A stretch of DNA of 35,634 bases from an uncultured Eisenbergiella sp. (GTDB lineage Bacteria > Bacillota > Clostridia > Lachnospirales > Lachnospiraceae), in assembly GCA_947626725.1 (NCBI GenBank), contig CANQTI010000002.1, forward strand, positions 1-35,634, read 5' to 3'. This document shows positions 8,101-15,534 of the stretch, in pieces. Under the pieces are notes generated by a model. It was not told where the DNA came from, searched no databases, and saw only the letters and a program-made list of their open reading frames with translations. Each line of letters starts with the position of its first letter. The first letter of the stretch is position 1. Position numbers and translations under genes: made by a program.

Positions 8101-10602
8101 GTAGGAAAGCTGACCGGACAGAAAGAAGGACAGCCGGATACGGAAATCAGCCAGGGAAAGGAGCAGTATTACTGGGATTTTACGGTTGACAAGGAGCACG
8201 GCGATGTGGAGAATCTGGGAGGCGGGGAGAACAGGATACACTGGACTTCCACCGTCAATATTCCGGTTGATGGGTTCCAGAAGGGCGACAGCATCCGTGA
8301 CTATTTGATGGATGCGCAGACAAATACCAACTATCTTCAGAAAAAAGATACGGACGGAAATGTCCTTTTCCAGCAGTGGTTTACCAAACAGCAGGTCGAA
8401 GAGATCAAGGTCAACGGTCAAAATTGGAAGGAACAGAAACTGTCACTGGAGTTGACGGTTGCCTGGATGGAGGCAAACGGGAGCTTGCATTCTAATTTTG
8501 AGCAGTTGAATCAAGTGCCGGAGGATGCATATATCGTGGCATTCCAGCTGACCTTTAAGGAGCCATACGAAGGACCGGATGGAGAAGGAAACGTTTTGCA
8601 GCTCTCTTACAGTTCTATGGCGTATCTGGGAGCGGGTCAGAGCGGAGTGGCCATGAATACCGTAGAAGCGCAGGTTTCCGAAAACAAGAAAACGGCAACG
8701 GACAGTGCAGAACTGCAGCGAGATCGTGAGCAGCTGCTGAATAAAAGTTTGGTCGGCGGCTCAAAAGACGCGGCGTTTACCTATATACCCGGCATGAAAC
8801 TGTATTATCGGGTGGAATTGGATCCGGCGGCCTGCTTTGCACCGAAAAACGGCATTCTGTATCGGGATACGCTGCCGGAGGGTGCGACGCTCGTCCTGGA
8901 CAGCTGGGATTACGCCGGAAACCATTATCAGGCGGGAATGCCGGGATGCGAAGGCGGTATTCTGATCCGGTATCAGGGAAATGATGGGGCCGGAGAGCAA
9001 AATGGCTACCGTGGATTGGATGGCTCCGACATAAAGGTGGAGAGTGAATCGGGCTCCTTTACGGTCAGGATTCCTGCAAGTGCATATATGGTTAGCGGTT
9101 CTATGGAAATGCCGAAGATCATATTGTACTATGCGCTGCGCTTTGATTCCGTGCAGCTTACGGATGGCTCCGCCAGTGCGGTCAATCAGGGGGCGGCCTG
9201 GAATGGTGAGGAAGAAAGCGGAGCTGGAGTTACGGACAGCGCAAAGGTAGAATTTATGTCCGGCGGCCAGATTCAGAAGACCTCATTTACCTATGATCCG
9301 GATACTCAGACACTGTGCTATAGGTTGGATGTCAATGCGGACAGGAGCGATCTTCTGAAGAAGGTTGAGGGTGCGGATGTCTATCATGAGAATCTGACGA
9401 TCAACGATACCTTGGATTACAGTGAATATGAGGCGATTGAAAGCGTTATCCTGGACAGAGCTTCCGTTCGCCTATATAGGAAGGAAGCGGATGGGACCCG
9501 GACGCAGGTATCCTATGCGCCGGAGGATCTGACCGTGAGCAATGAAGGGAGGCAATGCAGCTTCACCCTCCAAGTATCGGATGAAACCTGGTGGCAGGTG
9601 GAATACACCTATCAGTTCACGATCAGAAACGGCGTTGTCGCAGAGTTGCCCAATACGGCGATCCTGTCCGGTGATAAAGAGTGGTTAGTGATCAATGAGA
9701 AAAAGACAGCGCTGTATAAATCTTCTGTAACAGCAAAGACGGAGGCTACGCGCTTACTGCTGAGAAAGTATGAAGCTGATGCGGAAGGAATTCTCAATCT
9801 CTCCAAACCCCTTGAGGGTGCCGTTTTCCAGCTGTGGCGGTATGTGGGCAGCGGAGAGGATACCGGGGAGGAAGCCTGGTATGACCTCGGTGTCTTTACA
9901 ACGGATTCCAACGGAGAGATCGTGCTGGGAGAACCGACAAGAGACGGGGAAGCCTTGCAGATGTTTTATAATTATCTGTACAGGCTGAAAGAGATCAGTG
10001 CCCCGGATAAATACGAGCTAAATGGGGAAGATATTTATTTATTCCTGGATAATGAGGAAATCCGTACGGAGTATATTCCGGACGGCTTTGACAGGGGACG
10101 GTTTGCGGAAACGGAACAGCTTGCAGAGGGCGGATATCTGCTGAGAGTCGGCAACCAGCCAGCGCCTGATCCGGAACCTACACCCGATCCGGAGCCTACA
10201 CCTGATCCGGAACCTACACCCGATCCGGAACCTACACCCGATCCGGGGCCTACACCTGATCCGGAACCTACGCCTGATCCGGAGCCTACGCCTGATCCGG
10301 AACCTACGCCCGATCCGGGGCCTACACCCGATCCGGGACCAGCGCCCGATCCGGGACCAGCGCCTGATCCGGGACCCGTGCCCGGCTTCATTCCTATACA
10401 GGGACCGGAAGCGGGAGTGCTTGGTGTGCGGATTCCGCTTCAGGAGCCAGGTGTATTAGAAGAGAGACGGCCCGGACAAGGTGTTTTAGGGGTGATTCGG
10501 ACCGGAGATAACTCGGCTCTGGGTTTCTGGCTGGCGGCTCTGGGGGCCTCCCTTGCCGCTATTTTGGGAATGGCGGTGAAACGGCGCAAGAGAAACAAAT
10601 GA
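5107..10602 (+). CDS. giant secreted cell-wall surface protein (pilin/adhesin type)
   Basis: The 1831-residue protein starts with a signal peptide (KKRVRKSVR, hydrophobic core, cleavage near residue 31). Next comes a low-complexity acidic segment with seven 13-residue repeats (82-172). A domain at about 217-335 resembles the pilin isopeptide-linkage (FctA/Spy0128) fold. A very long beta-rich middle follows, made of repeated 150-200-residue blocks with phrases such as VSGxFT and YxIxY. A SpaA/Cna-B-like prealbumin domain lies at about 1549-1680. After a PDPEPT stalk, the C terminus reads RTGDN, a hydrophobic helix and KRRKRNK, which is a sorting signal without a classical LPxTG. It is expected to be sortase-anchored and displayed as a long adhesin; internal isopeptide bonds are inference. 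No sortase is encoded here. The gene is monocistronic with its own promoter. Confidence 0.85.
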   Translation: MKKRVRKSVRSMLAVLLVVGMAMSVPLQTLAEEEAGAEAFTEQEQAPTEGTGAESREAQATVSGENTEIEDVSQGTEGVETPENATQNTEDATAPEGTSQNAEDAAAPESTPQNAEDAAAPESTPQNAEDTAAPESTNQDAEGTKAPGSTPQNADDAESLGKLSQNADGAENPEAAGNDSGEVLPETAQPNSDEIMSEESTGIEEMETLKTDGSGASASVRISAIVQYDGELEAGQFSFRLELTGTASDPDDAVSLSASNDAEGKITFEEISYEEAGEYDYALRQENGGEIVNGVRLDDTVFTVHVSVSRDEEKGDLLVEMEPDASELVFFNRQEEAVEDGHEEIAAELSAGTSVSLNNYIKSETFTVTNNELSVGDDGRTDFFTLTATYAIPYDAIPWDENGEGVVRYTVPQGKLSDGTLISPEFNPAQGAGTVRSTVGKEVGSYEIQDGVMVITFYEGKLEKGTEVSGELSMELSLTLTKEQAGDNENIEFGEEEHKTTVQFRKAESVGVEKRAEDVSVETIEGDPSHRILKYFYVIEVTSQTGTSQPIEISDILKQRAVEDGSLEVLKPDDGTPGVEITLYGADGKEKSCSAGLEISSGDAALLSGSLPALAEGDYYVIRYCVTEKVSSSVGGTFTEKNSVSVSIPDPRNPAEKVVATADADKEYHFAGDDFVDFEVTKEVQSAGEEIEVGSDYSVTWPYCVEVHVVNDEEGLGTKEKTVIVTDTAVSRAWGTGRKLQNFHMYRVQEGTGEEEEITKDELQKLGLECSLNENEAIQQGEWLFGVELPPLKAGEYYRIKYEVVESGIYAFIHDGKEDDFKIRSENSVRAEINGNAKFAKATATALLPDGTEPLPSLEKEKGSDSPSVTEDGESVQFDWQIVINEYGAVNLTGYEISDDYTVSFDTKVVQEGETGSYYESYRGKVYVKEIGRPDYNTVSGGFIHLPAKFETAEDGRYVLKEIDGDGELPIKDPHDVFVLTYSVSVPKGEHSLIDMYNVGKLTGQKEGQPDTEISQGKEQYYWDFTVDKEHGDVENLGGGENRIHWTSTVNIPVDGFQKGDSIRDYLMDAQTNTNYLQKKDTDGNVLFQQWFTKQQVEEIKVNGQNWKEQKLSLELTVAWMEANGSLHSNFEQLNQVPEDAYIVAFQLTFKEPYEGPDGEGNVLQLSYSSMAYLGAGQSGVAMNTVEAQVSENKKTATDSAELQRDREQLLNKSLVGGSKDAAFTYIPGMKLYYRVELDPAACFAPKNGILYRDTLPEGATLVLDSWDYAGNHYQAGMPGCEGGILIRYQGNDGAGEQNGYRGLDGSDIKVESESGSFTVRIPASAYMVSGSMEMPKIILYYALRFDSVQLTDGSASAVNQGAAWNGEEESGAGVTDSAKVEFMSGGQIQKTSFTYDPDTQTLCYRLDVNADRSDLLKKVEGADVYHENLTINDTLDYSEYEAIESVILDRASVRLYRKEADGTRTQVSYAPEDLTVSNEGRQCSFTLQVSDETWWQVEYTYQFTIRNGVVAELPNTAILSGDKEWLVINEKKTALYKSSVTAKTEATRLLLRKYEADAEGILNLSKPLEGAVFQLWRYVGSGEDTGEEAWYDLGVFTTDSNGEIVLGEPTRDGEALQMFYNYLYRLKEISAPDKYELNGEDIYLFLDNEEIRTEYIPDGFDRGRFAETEQLAEGGYLLRVGNQPAPDPEPTPDPEPTPDPEPTPDPEPTPDPGPTPDPEPTPDPEPTPDPEPTPDPGPTPDPGPAPDPGPAPDPGPVPGFIPIQGPEAGVLGVRIPLQEPGVLEERRPGQGVLGVIRTGDNSALGFWLAALGASLAAILGMAVKRRKRNK
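5350..5622 (+). repeat. seven 39-bp tandem repeats in the surface protein gene
   Basis: Codons 82-172 encode seven imperfect 13-residue units of the type PESTPQNAEDAAA. The central units are nearly identical in DNA and the outer ones diverged, typical of repeat expansion by slippage or recombination. The segment probably forms a flexible spacer after the signal peptide. Confidence 0.9.
10165..10383 (+). repeat. PDPEPT proline-rich stalk repeats
   Basis: About twelve 18-bp units encode PDPEPT, PDPGPT and PDPGPA in front of the sorting signal. Such proline-rich segments usually cross the peptidoglycan. Alternating cct/ccg and gaa/gag/ggg codons show that the units have started to diverge. Confidence 0.92.
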
Positions 10603-10685
10603 TTACGGCCAACGGGATTGCGGAGCCGGGTGAGCGCAGAAATGTCAAAAAAATAGATAGCATATTTGGAGAAAGAAAGTTTATG

Positions 10686-10711
10686 ATAGGGGGGAGTTCC
10701 ATCCCCCCTAT
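10686..10711. repeat. perfect 10-bp GC-rich inverted repeat
   Basis: ATAGGGGGGA (10686-10695) and its exact complement (10702-10711) flank a 6-nt loop. There is no T run on either side, so it is not a standard terminator. It lies between the surface protein gene and the recombinase, in otherwise AT-rich DNA, and could be a protein-binding site, an RNA stability element or a recombination-related site. Confidence 0.75.
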
Positions 10712-10758
10712 TGACGTGATGGAAAAAATATTAAAAAGCTGTAAAGGAGCGTATTGTT

Positions 10759-11601
10759 ATGGCACATGAAATAACGGAAGAGGTCTTAGAAGCATTTCGG
10801 CAGTATTTGATTTCGGAAGAAAAAGGGAAGGAGACGGTGGAAAAATATCTGCGGGATATGAGGGCATTTTCCAGATGGCTGGATGCCCGCCCGGTGGATA
10901 AGGAAAGAACGATCGGTTGGAAAGAGCACCTGCTGGAAGAGGGGTATTCGCCCCGAACCGTCAATACCATGCTTTCCGCTGCAAACGCGCTGTTTGGCTG
11001 TATGGGCTGGACAGAATGCAGGGTGAAGTTCCTGCGTATTCAGCACAGGACCTTCCGCGAACCGGAGAGAGAACTGAACCGTCAGGAATATTTTCGGCTT
11101 GTCAGGACGGCCTCAGCGCAGAAAAAGGAGCGACTGGCTCTTCTGATGGAAACCATCTGTGCGACGGGAATTCGCGTGTCCGAAGTAAAATATATTACGG
11201 TGGAAGCGGCAAAAAACGGCCGGGCCGACATTTTTTTGAAGGGCAAGGTGCGTTCCATCCTGATTCCGGGGAAGCTTTGCCGGAAGCTGCTGAAATATGC
11301 AAAAGAGGTGAAACGCGAGCGGGGGGAACTTTTCGTGACGAGGAAGGGAAATGGATTGTCCCGCAAGCAGATTTGGCAGGAGATGAAACAGCTTTGCGAC
11401 AAAGCGGGGGTAGAAACCTCCAAGGTGTTTCCGCATAATCTAAGACACTTGTTCGCCACAGTGTATTATCAGGCCAGCAGGGACATTGTAAAATTGGCGG
11501 ATGTGCTGGGACACGGCAGCATTGAGACGACGAGAATTTATCTGCTTTCCACAGGAACGGAGCATCTCAGACAATTGGAAGAACTGGAGCTGATCCTATA
11601 G
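10759..11601 (+). CDS. tyrosine recombinase / integrase, catalytically complete
   Basis: The 280-residue protein has an N-terminal SAM-like core-binding domain (about 1-95) and a C-terminal catalytic domain. All catalytic residues are visible: Arg139 in TGIRVSE, Lys161 or Lys163 in LKGKVRS, His226 and Arg229 in HNLRH, His252 in LGHGS and the nucleophile Tyr261. It is XerC/D-sized, without an arm-binding domain. AAAGGAG precedes the ATG. There is no excisionase or other phage gene nearby. Its position at the head of a surface-polysaccharide locus, followed by a related but degenerate homologue, suggests a local DNA inversion or a regulatory role rather than an integrated prophage; that is inference. 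Confidence 0.88.
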   Translation: MAHEITEEVLEAFRQYLISEEKGKETVEKYLRDMRAFSRWLDARPVDKERTIGWKEHLLEEGYSPRTVNTMLSAANALFGCMGWTECRVKFLRIQHRTFREPERELNRQEYFRLVRTASAQKKERLALLMETICATGIRVSEVKYITVEAAKNGRADIFLKGKVRSILIPGKLCRKLLKYAKEVKRERGELFVTRKGNGLSRKQIWQEMKQLCDKAGVETSKVFPHNLRHLFATVYYQASRDIVKLADVLGHGSIETTRIYLLSTGTEHLRQLEELELIL

Positions 11602-12200
11602 ATGGGACTGCCTCCGGGAACAGGGCAGTTCGGCTGAACGGAATAATGATTCCGTCAGTTATTAAAAAACATCTGACATCTTTTCGCGCCGGTTCTGCTT
11701 ATGAATATGACAAACCGAAGCTGAAAATGTTCAGAAAGAAAGAAATATTGCTTTCAGATGCCGTCTGAAGCCATTATTTTCTTTCATACGGCAGATTTTG
11801 TATGGCGTAAAACAGCTGCCGGAAAGGCACAAAACAAACTATTTTGTCGTTCTGTATTTAACTCTCATGACTTATTTTCTTTTTTATTCTAGTACGATGC
11901 ATTAAAAAAGTAAAGTGAAAAGTTCAACGGAAATCCGCTATATTTGGCGTCTGATTTGGAAAAAATTCCCATTTTGAAAAGAAAAAAATCGATATGGCAG
12001 ATTTGAAAAGGGGAAAATGGCCGATTCCTGGAAAAAGTTATTTTGTTTTTTTCAGAGAAAGTTTTGAAAAGAATCAGGAAAGGTCAGGCCCTGGAAAGTT
12101 TTTCCCCTTTCAGCGCTAACATGCGCTCTGAGATTGGGACGGAATCATTATTTCGTTGCCAAAGGACCAAAAGATAGAGCTAAGAACCGGAGGACATGAG
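11602..12200 (+). other. AT-rich leader between the two recombinase genes
   Basis: No credible gene lies in these 599 nt. Small hairpins are present: ACTGCC/GGCAGT (11607-11629), ACGGAAT/ATTCCGT (11638-11655) and TTCAGA/TCTGAA (11753-11769). A TTTGAAAAG motif recurs at 11972-11981, 12001-12010 and 12062-12071. I could not find a convincing sigma-A promoter (only a weak TATATT at 11939), although the operon downstream needs one. The composition is clearly more AT-rich than the flanks. Confidence 0.6.
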
Positions 12201-13025
12201 ATGGAAATGAGGGAAAAAGAGATACAAAGGGAAGAATCAGTCCAGCTTACCCTGGAACTGATTGAGAAATTTCTGGAGGATTTTGCCGGGAAAGGAAGAA
12301 GGGAAGTATCCCTGAAAAATTATCGCGTCATCCTTCTGGGGTTTTACCGACATCTTCCGGAAGATAAGCGGATTGACAGAGAGACCGCGCGCCAGTGGCG
12401 GGATTGGCTGGTTGAGCAGGGATATTCAGAGAGAACCGTAAACAATCGGGTATCGGTCCTGAACTGTTTTATGGCGTTTCTGGGACGCAGGGAATGGCAG
12501 ATGGTGGACTTTTATGAGAAGGGCGGGGACGTGCAGCCGGAACTTTCCCGCCGAGAATACCTCCGCCTCTTGAAAGCGGCCAAAAACGTCGGCAGGGAGA
12601 GATATTATCTGCTGATCAAAACATTAGGCGGCGCTGGGGTACGAATTAACGAATTGTCTCAGGTGACGGTAGAAGCGGTAAAGCAGGGAGTGGTGGGACT
12701 GGAGTGTCATAATCGAAGACGAATCCTGCGCGTTCCAACCGTCCTGCAAAAAGAATTGCTGGCGTTTGCCGAAAGGGAAGGTATTGAGGAAGGTCCGGTT
12801 TTTCTGTCTCAGGACGGATATCCGCTGTCCAGGTCCACTATATGGTACATTGTGAGCAGTATTGGGCAGGAGGCCGGCGTGGAAGAAGAAAAAGCGTCGC
12901 CCAGGTGTCTATGGCAAATGTATCAGAGAACCTACAGCGGGATCCAGTCGAATATTGAGATTCTGGCGGCACAGGCTTATGACCGGATGATGGAGGAAGA
13001 ACAGCTGGAGGTTGGCTGGAAATAA
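12201..13025 (+). CDS. degenerate tyrosine recombinase homologue, probably catalytically dead
   Basis: The 274-residue protein aligns by eye along most of its length with the recombinase at 10759: SERTVNNRVSVLN matches SPRTVNTMLSAAN, and GVRINELSQVTVEA matches GIRVSEVKYITVEA. Only the first catalytic arginine (Arg138) is clear. The KGK segment reads HNRRR, the HxxRH box reads SPRCL, the LGH motif is missing, and no tyrosine is placed as nucleophile before the protein ends. GGAGG 7 nt before the ATG at 12201 sets the start; an in-frame TTG at 12156 is less likely. It is 41 nt ahead of hddA on the same strand. A DNA-binding regulatory role for the polysaccharide operon is plausible; simple decay is the alternative, but the reading frame is intact. 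Confidence 0.75.
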   Translation: MEMREKEIQREESVQLTLELIEKFLEDFAGKGRREVSLKNYRVILLGFYRHLPEDKRIDRETARQWRDWLVEQGYSERTVNNRVSVLNCFMAFLGRREWQMVDFYEKGGDVQPELSRREYLRLLKAAKNVGRERYYLLIKTLGGAGVRINELSQVTVEAVKQGVVGLECHNRRRILRVPTVLQKELLAFAEREGIEEGPVFLSQDGYPLSRSTIWYIVSSIGQEAGVEEEKASPRCLWQMYQRTYSGIQSNIEILAAQAYDRMMEEEQLEVGWK

Positions 13026-13066
13026 TGCTTCGTTCCGATCTGGCGGATCGGGGAGGAAAAACGATC

Positions 13067-14155
13067 ATGATTATTGCGAGAACTCCGTTCAGGATGTCCT
13101 TTTTCGGAGGGGGCACCGATTTTGCAGAATTTTATAAAGAATACGGAGGAAGTGTGCTGTCTGCGACCTTCGATAAATTCTGTTATGTTACGATTCGGCA
13201 TCTTCCGCGTTTTTTTCAATATTATACGGAAATCTGCTATTCCGAGATCGAGCGTGTCACGAATGTGGAAGAGCTTCGTCATCCTCTGGTGAGAGAGGCG
13301 ATGAAAATGCTGGATATGCATGAGATTCGGCTGACTTATGAGGCAGATCTGCCGGCCAAGTCGGGGCTGGGAACAAGCAGCTCCTTCGCGGTGGGAATGC
13401 TGAATGCTTTTCATTCGATCAAGGGCCAGTATTTGAGCAAGCGTCAGCTGGCAGATGAGGCTATTTATCTGGAACGCGTGCTGTGCAAGGAAGCGGGCGG
13501 CTGGCAGGATCAGATCGCGGCGGCCTTCGGCGGGATGAACAAGATTCTTTTCGGGGAGGACGGATATCATGTGCAGCCTCTGATCATTTATCCGATCCGC
13601 AGGCGGAAGCTGAACTCCCATCTTTTGCTGTTTTTTACCGGGTTTTCCCGTTATTCCTTTCAGATCCAGTCGGAGACCAGGGCCCGGATGAAGGACAATA
13701 TACAGGATCTTCTGGAGATGAAGTCTTTAGTGGATGAAGCGGAGCGGATCCTGACGGATAAGGAACAGGATCTGGACGAGTTTGGAAGGCTGCTGGATTA
13801 TAACTGGCAGCTTAAGAGGAAGCTGAATCGGGAAATCTCCACAGAATCCATTGACGATATCTATCGAAAAGCGAAGGAAGCCGGCGCGTTGGGAGGAAAG
13901 CTGCTGGGCGCGGGCGGAGGCGGTTTTATTTTGTTTTATGTGCCGCTGGATAAGCAGGCAGCGGTGCGCAATGCACTCAATGATCTGCTTTATGTTCCGT
14001 TTCAGTTTGAGGATGAAGGGAGCCGCATCATTTACTATGCGCCGGAAATTTATTCGCCCAGAGGGGTGAAGCGGAATGTGACAGACGACGTCTGGTATGA
14101 CGATTTTCATGGCCGTTGGGGGGATAGACAGGACGCGTCGATTCCTTTTCGATGA
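13067..14155 (+). CDS. hddA: D-glycero-alpha-D-manno-heptose 7-phosphate kinase (GHMP family)
   Basis: The 362-residue protein phosphorylates heptose 7-phosphate at C1 to give the alpha 1,7-bisphosphate, the second step of GDP-heptose synthesis. GHMP-kinase signatures are present: PFRMSFFGGGTD at 7-18, the ATP loop PAKSGLGTSSS at 96-106 and motif 3 GAGGGGF at about 281-287. GGGAGG precedes the ATG at 13067. A tail of about 30 residues after the kinase core is unusual and may be variable. Its neighbours supply the other three activities of the pathway, which supports the heptose substrate over other GHMP substrates. Confidence 0.88.
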   Translation: MIIARTPFRMSFFGGGTDFAEFYKEYGGSVLSATFDKFCYVTIRHLPRFFQYYTEICYSEIERVTNVEELRHPLVREAMKMLDMHEIRLTYEADLPAKSGLGTSSSFAVGMLNAFHSIKGQYLSKRQLADEAIYLERVLCKEAGGWQDQIAAAFGGMNKILFGEDGYHVQPLIIYPIRRRKLNSHLLLFFTGFSRYSFQIQSETRARMKDNIQDLLEMKSLVDEAERILTDKEQDLDEFGRLLDYNWQLKRKLNREISTESIDDIYRKAKEAGALGGKLLGAGGGGFILFYVPLDKQAAVRNALNDLLYVPFQFEDEGSRIIYYAPEIYSPRGVKRNVTDDVWYDDFHGRWGDRQDASIPFR

Positions 14156-14183
14156 CGTTTGCGCGGAAAGGAGAGACTGGATC

Positions 14184-15521
14184 ATGAAAGCTGTCATCAT
14201 GGCAGGAGGAAAGGGAACCAGGATCGCCGCTATGCGCGCGGATATCCCAAAGCCCATGATCCCTGTGGCAGGAAAGCCGGTGTTGGAGCATCAGATTTGC
14301 TGTTTGCATCGGCAGGGTGTGGCTGATTTTATTCTGGTGGTGGGATACCTTGGGCAGACGATCCGGGATTATTTTGGCGACGGCAGCAGGCTGTGGCCAA
14401 AGGAGAGCGCGGGGGACGTGCGGATTTCCTATCTGACGGAGGAATATCCGCTGGGCACCGCCGGCGCGCTGTATGATCTGGAGTCTTTGCTGCAGGAAGA
14501 TTTTCTGCTGCTGAACGGGGACCTGATCTTCGATATTGACTTGGAGCGGTTCCTGCGCTGTCATGCGAGGACAGTGGAACGGGGAGGGCTTGTGACGATC
14601 CTGACGCATCCGAACCATCATCCGTATGACAGCGCCATCGTCCTTGCTGGGGAGGACGGTTGTGTAAACGGCTGGCTGCATCGGGAAGAAAAACGGGGAT
14701 GGTATCAGAATCGGGTGAACGCGGGATTGCACCTGTTTTCCCCGAAGATATTTTCGGCACTGCGGGAACGGGGGCTTTTACGGGAGCGGATGAAGCTGGA
14801 TCTGGACCGGGATATCCTGAAACCTCTGGCGGGAACCGGCATGCTCTATGCATATCAGTCACCGGAATATGTGAAGGACATGGGAACGCCGCAGCGCTGC
14901 CGGGAAGCGGAGGCGGATCTGTTGGCGGGAAGGACGGCGATGAGAAATCTGTCCCGTCCCCAGCGCGCGGTCTTTCTGGACCGGGACGGCACGCTGAACG
15001 AATATGTAGGTTTTCTAACGGAACCGGGGCAGCTTAGGCTTCTGCCGGGAACGGCCAACGCACTGCGCCTGATTCATGAAGCCGGATATCTGACCGTGGT
15101 GGTGACGAACCAGCCCGTGATTGCGCGGGGAGAGGTGACCTTGGAGCAGCTGCGCGAGATCCATAACAAGCTGGAAACACTGCTGGGCGAGGAGGGCGCG
15201 TATCTGGACGCGATTTATGTCTGTCCGCATCATCCCCATCGCGGCTTTGCGGGAGAACGGCCGGAATATAAGATAAACTGCGGCTGCAGAAAGCCGGCGC
15301 CCGGGCTGCTTTTGCAGGCGGCCCGGGAACTACATATCGCTTTGGAAGGATCCTGGATGGTCGGAGACCGGGACACGGATATCCAGGCGGGAAAAAACGC
15401 AGGCTGTCACACGGCCGGGGTATACGGCTGTCCGGCTGGGGAGGCGGACGCGTATTTCGACACCCTGGAGGCATTCGCCGATTTTTTATGTGAAAACGGG
15501 AAAACCCCGAAAGGAACCTGA
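14184..15521 (+). CDS. fusion: heptose 1-phosphate guanylyltransferase (HddC) and heptose 1,7-bisphosphate phosphatase (GmhB)
   Basis: The 445-residue protein joins two pathway enzymes. Residues 1-240 form a nucleotidyltransferase (MAGGKGTR at 6-13, acidic metal site NGD at 111-113), expected to make GDP-D-glycero-alpha-D-manno-heptose from heptose 1-phosphate and GTP. Residues 260-445 form a HAD phosphatase: nucleophile motif DRDGT at 266-270, TNQ at 308-310, GDRDTD at 394-399, and zinc-site residues CPHHPH (347-352) and CGC (366-368) typical of GmhB. AAAGGAG precedes the ATG at 14184. The phosphatase acts before the transferase in the pathway, so the fusion would channel heptose 1-phosphate. 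GDP rather than ADP as the nucleotide is inferred from the alpha-anomer kinase next door. Confidence 0.88.
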   Translation: MKAVIMAGGKGTRIAAMRADIPKPMIPVAGKPVLEHQICCLHRQGVADFILVVGYLGQTIRDYFGDGSRLWPKESAGDVRISYLTEEYPLGTAGALYDLESLLQEDFLLLNGDLIFDIDLERFLRCHARTVERGGLVTILTHPNHHPYDSAIVLAGEDGCVNGWLHREEKRGWYQNRVNAGLHLFSPKIFSALRERGLLRERMKLDLDRDILKPLAGTGMLYAYQSPEYVKDMGTPQRCREAEADLLAGRTAMRNLSRPQRAVFLDRDGTLNEYVGFLTEPGQLRLLPGTANALRLIHEAGYLTVVVTNQPVIARGEVTLEQLREIHNKLETLLGEEGAYLDAIYVCPHHPHRGFAGERPEYKINCGCRKPAPGLLLQAARELHIALEGSWMVGDRDTDIQAGKNAGCHTAGVYGCPAGEADAYFDTLEAFADFLCENGKTPKGT

Positions 15522-15534
15522 GAGGAAGCGCGTT

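Noticed and set aside
6904..8421. Long minus-strand open frame of about 505 codons inside the surface protein gene
   Set aside because: It is fully antisense to the well-supported giant surface protein, has no ribosome site or family motifs, and reads as the shadow of its codon pattern.
10165..10383. Possible CRISPR-like array
   Set aside because: The 18-bp units are in-frame PDPEPT codons without spacers, inside a single gene.
10686..10711. Intrinsic terminator of the surface protein gene
   Set aside because: The stem is strong, but no T tract follows on either strand, so it is listed as an inverted repeat instead.
11939..11944. TATATT as -10 of a promoter for the polysaccharide operon
   Set aside because: No matching -35 lies at 16-18 nt (only GTGAAA), and the surrounding DNA is AT-rich enough to give such hits by chance.
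10759..13025. Prophage or integrative element bounded by the two recombinases
   Set aside because: No phage, conjugation or excisionase genes and no visible attachment-site duplication at a tRNA or elsewhere in the window.
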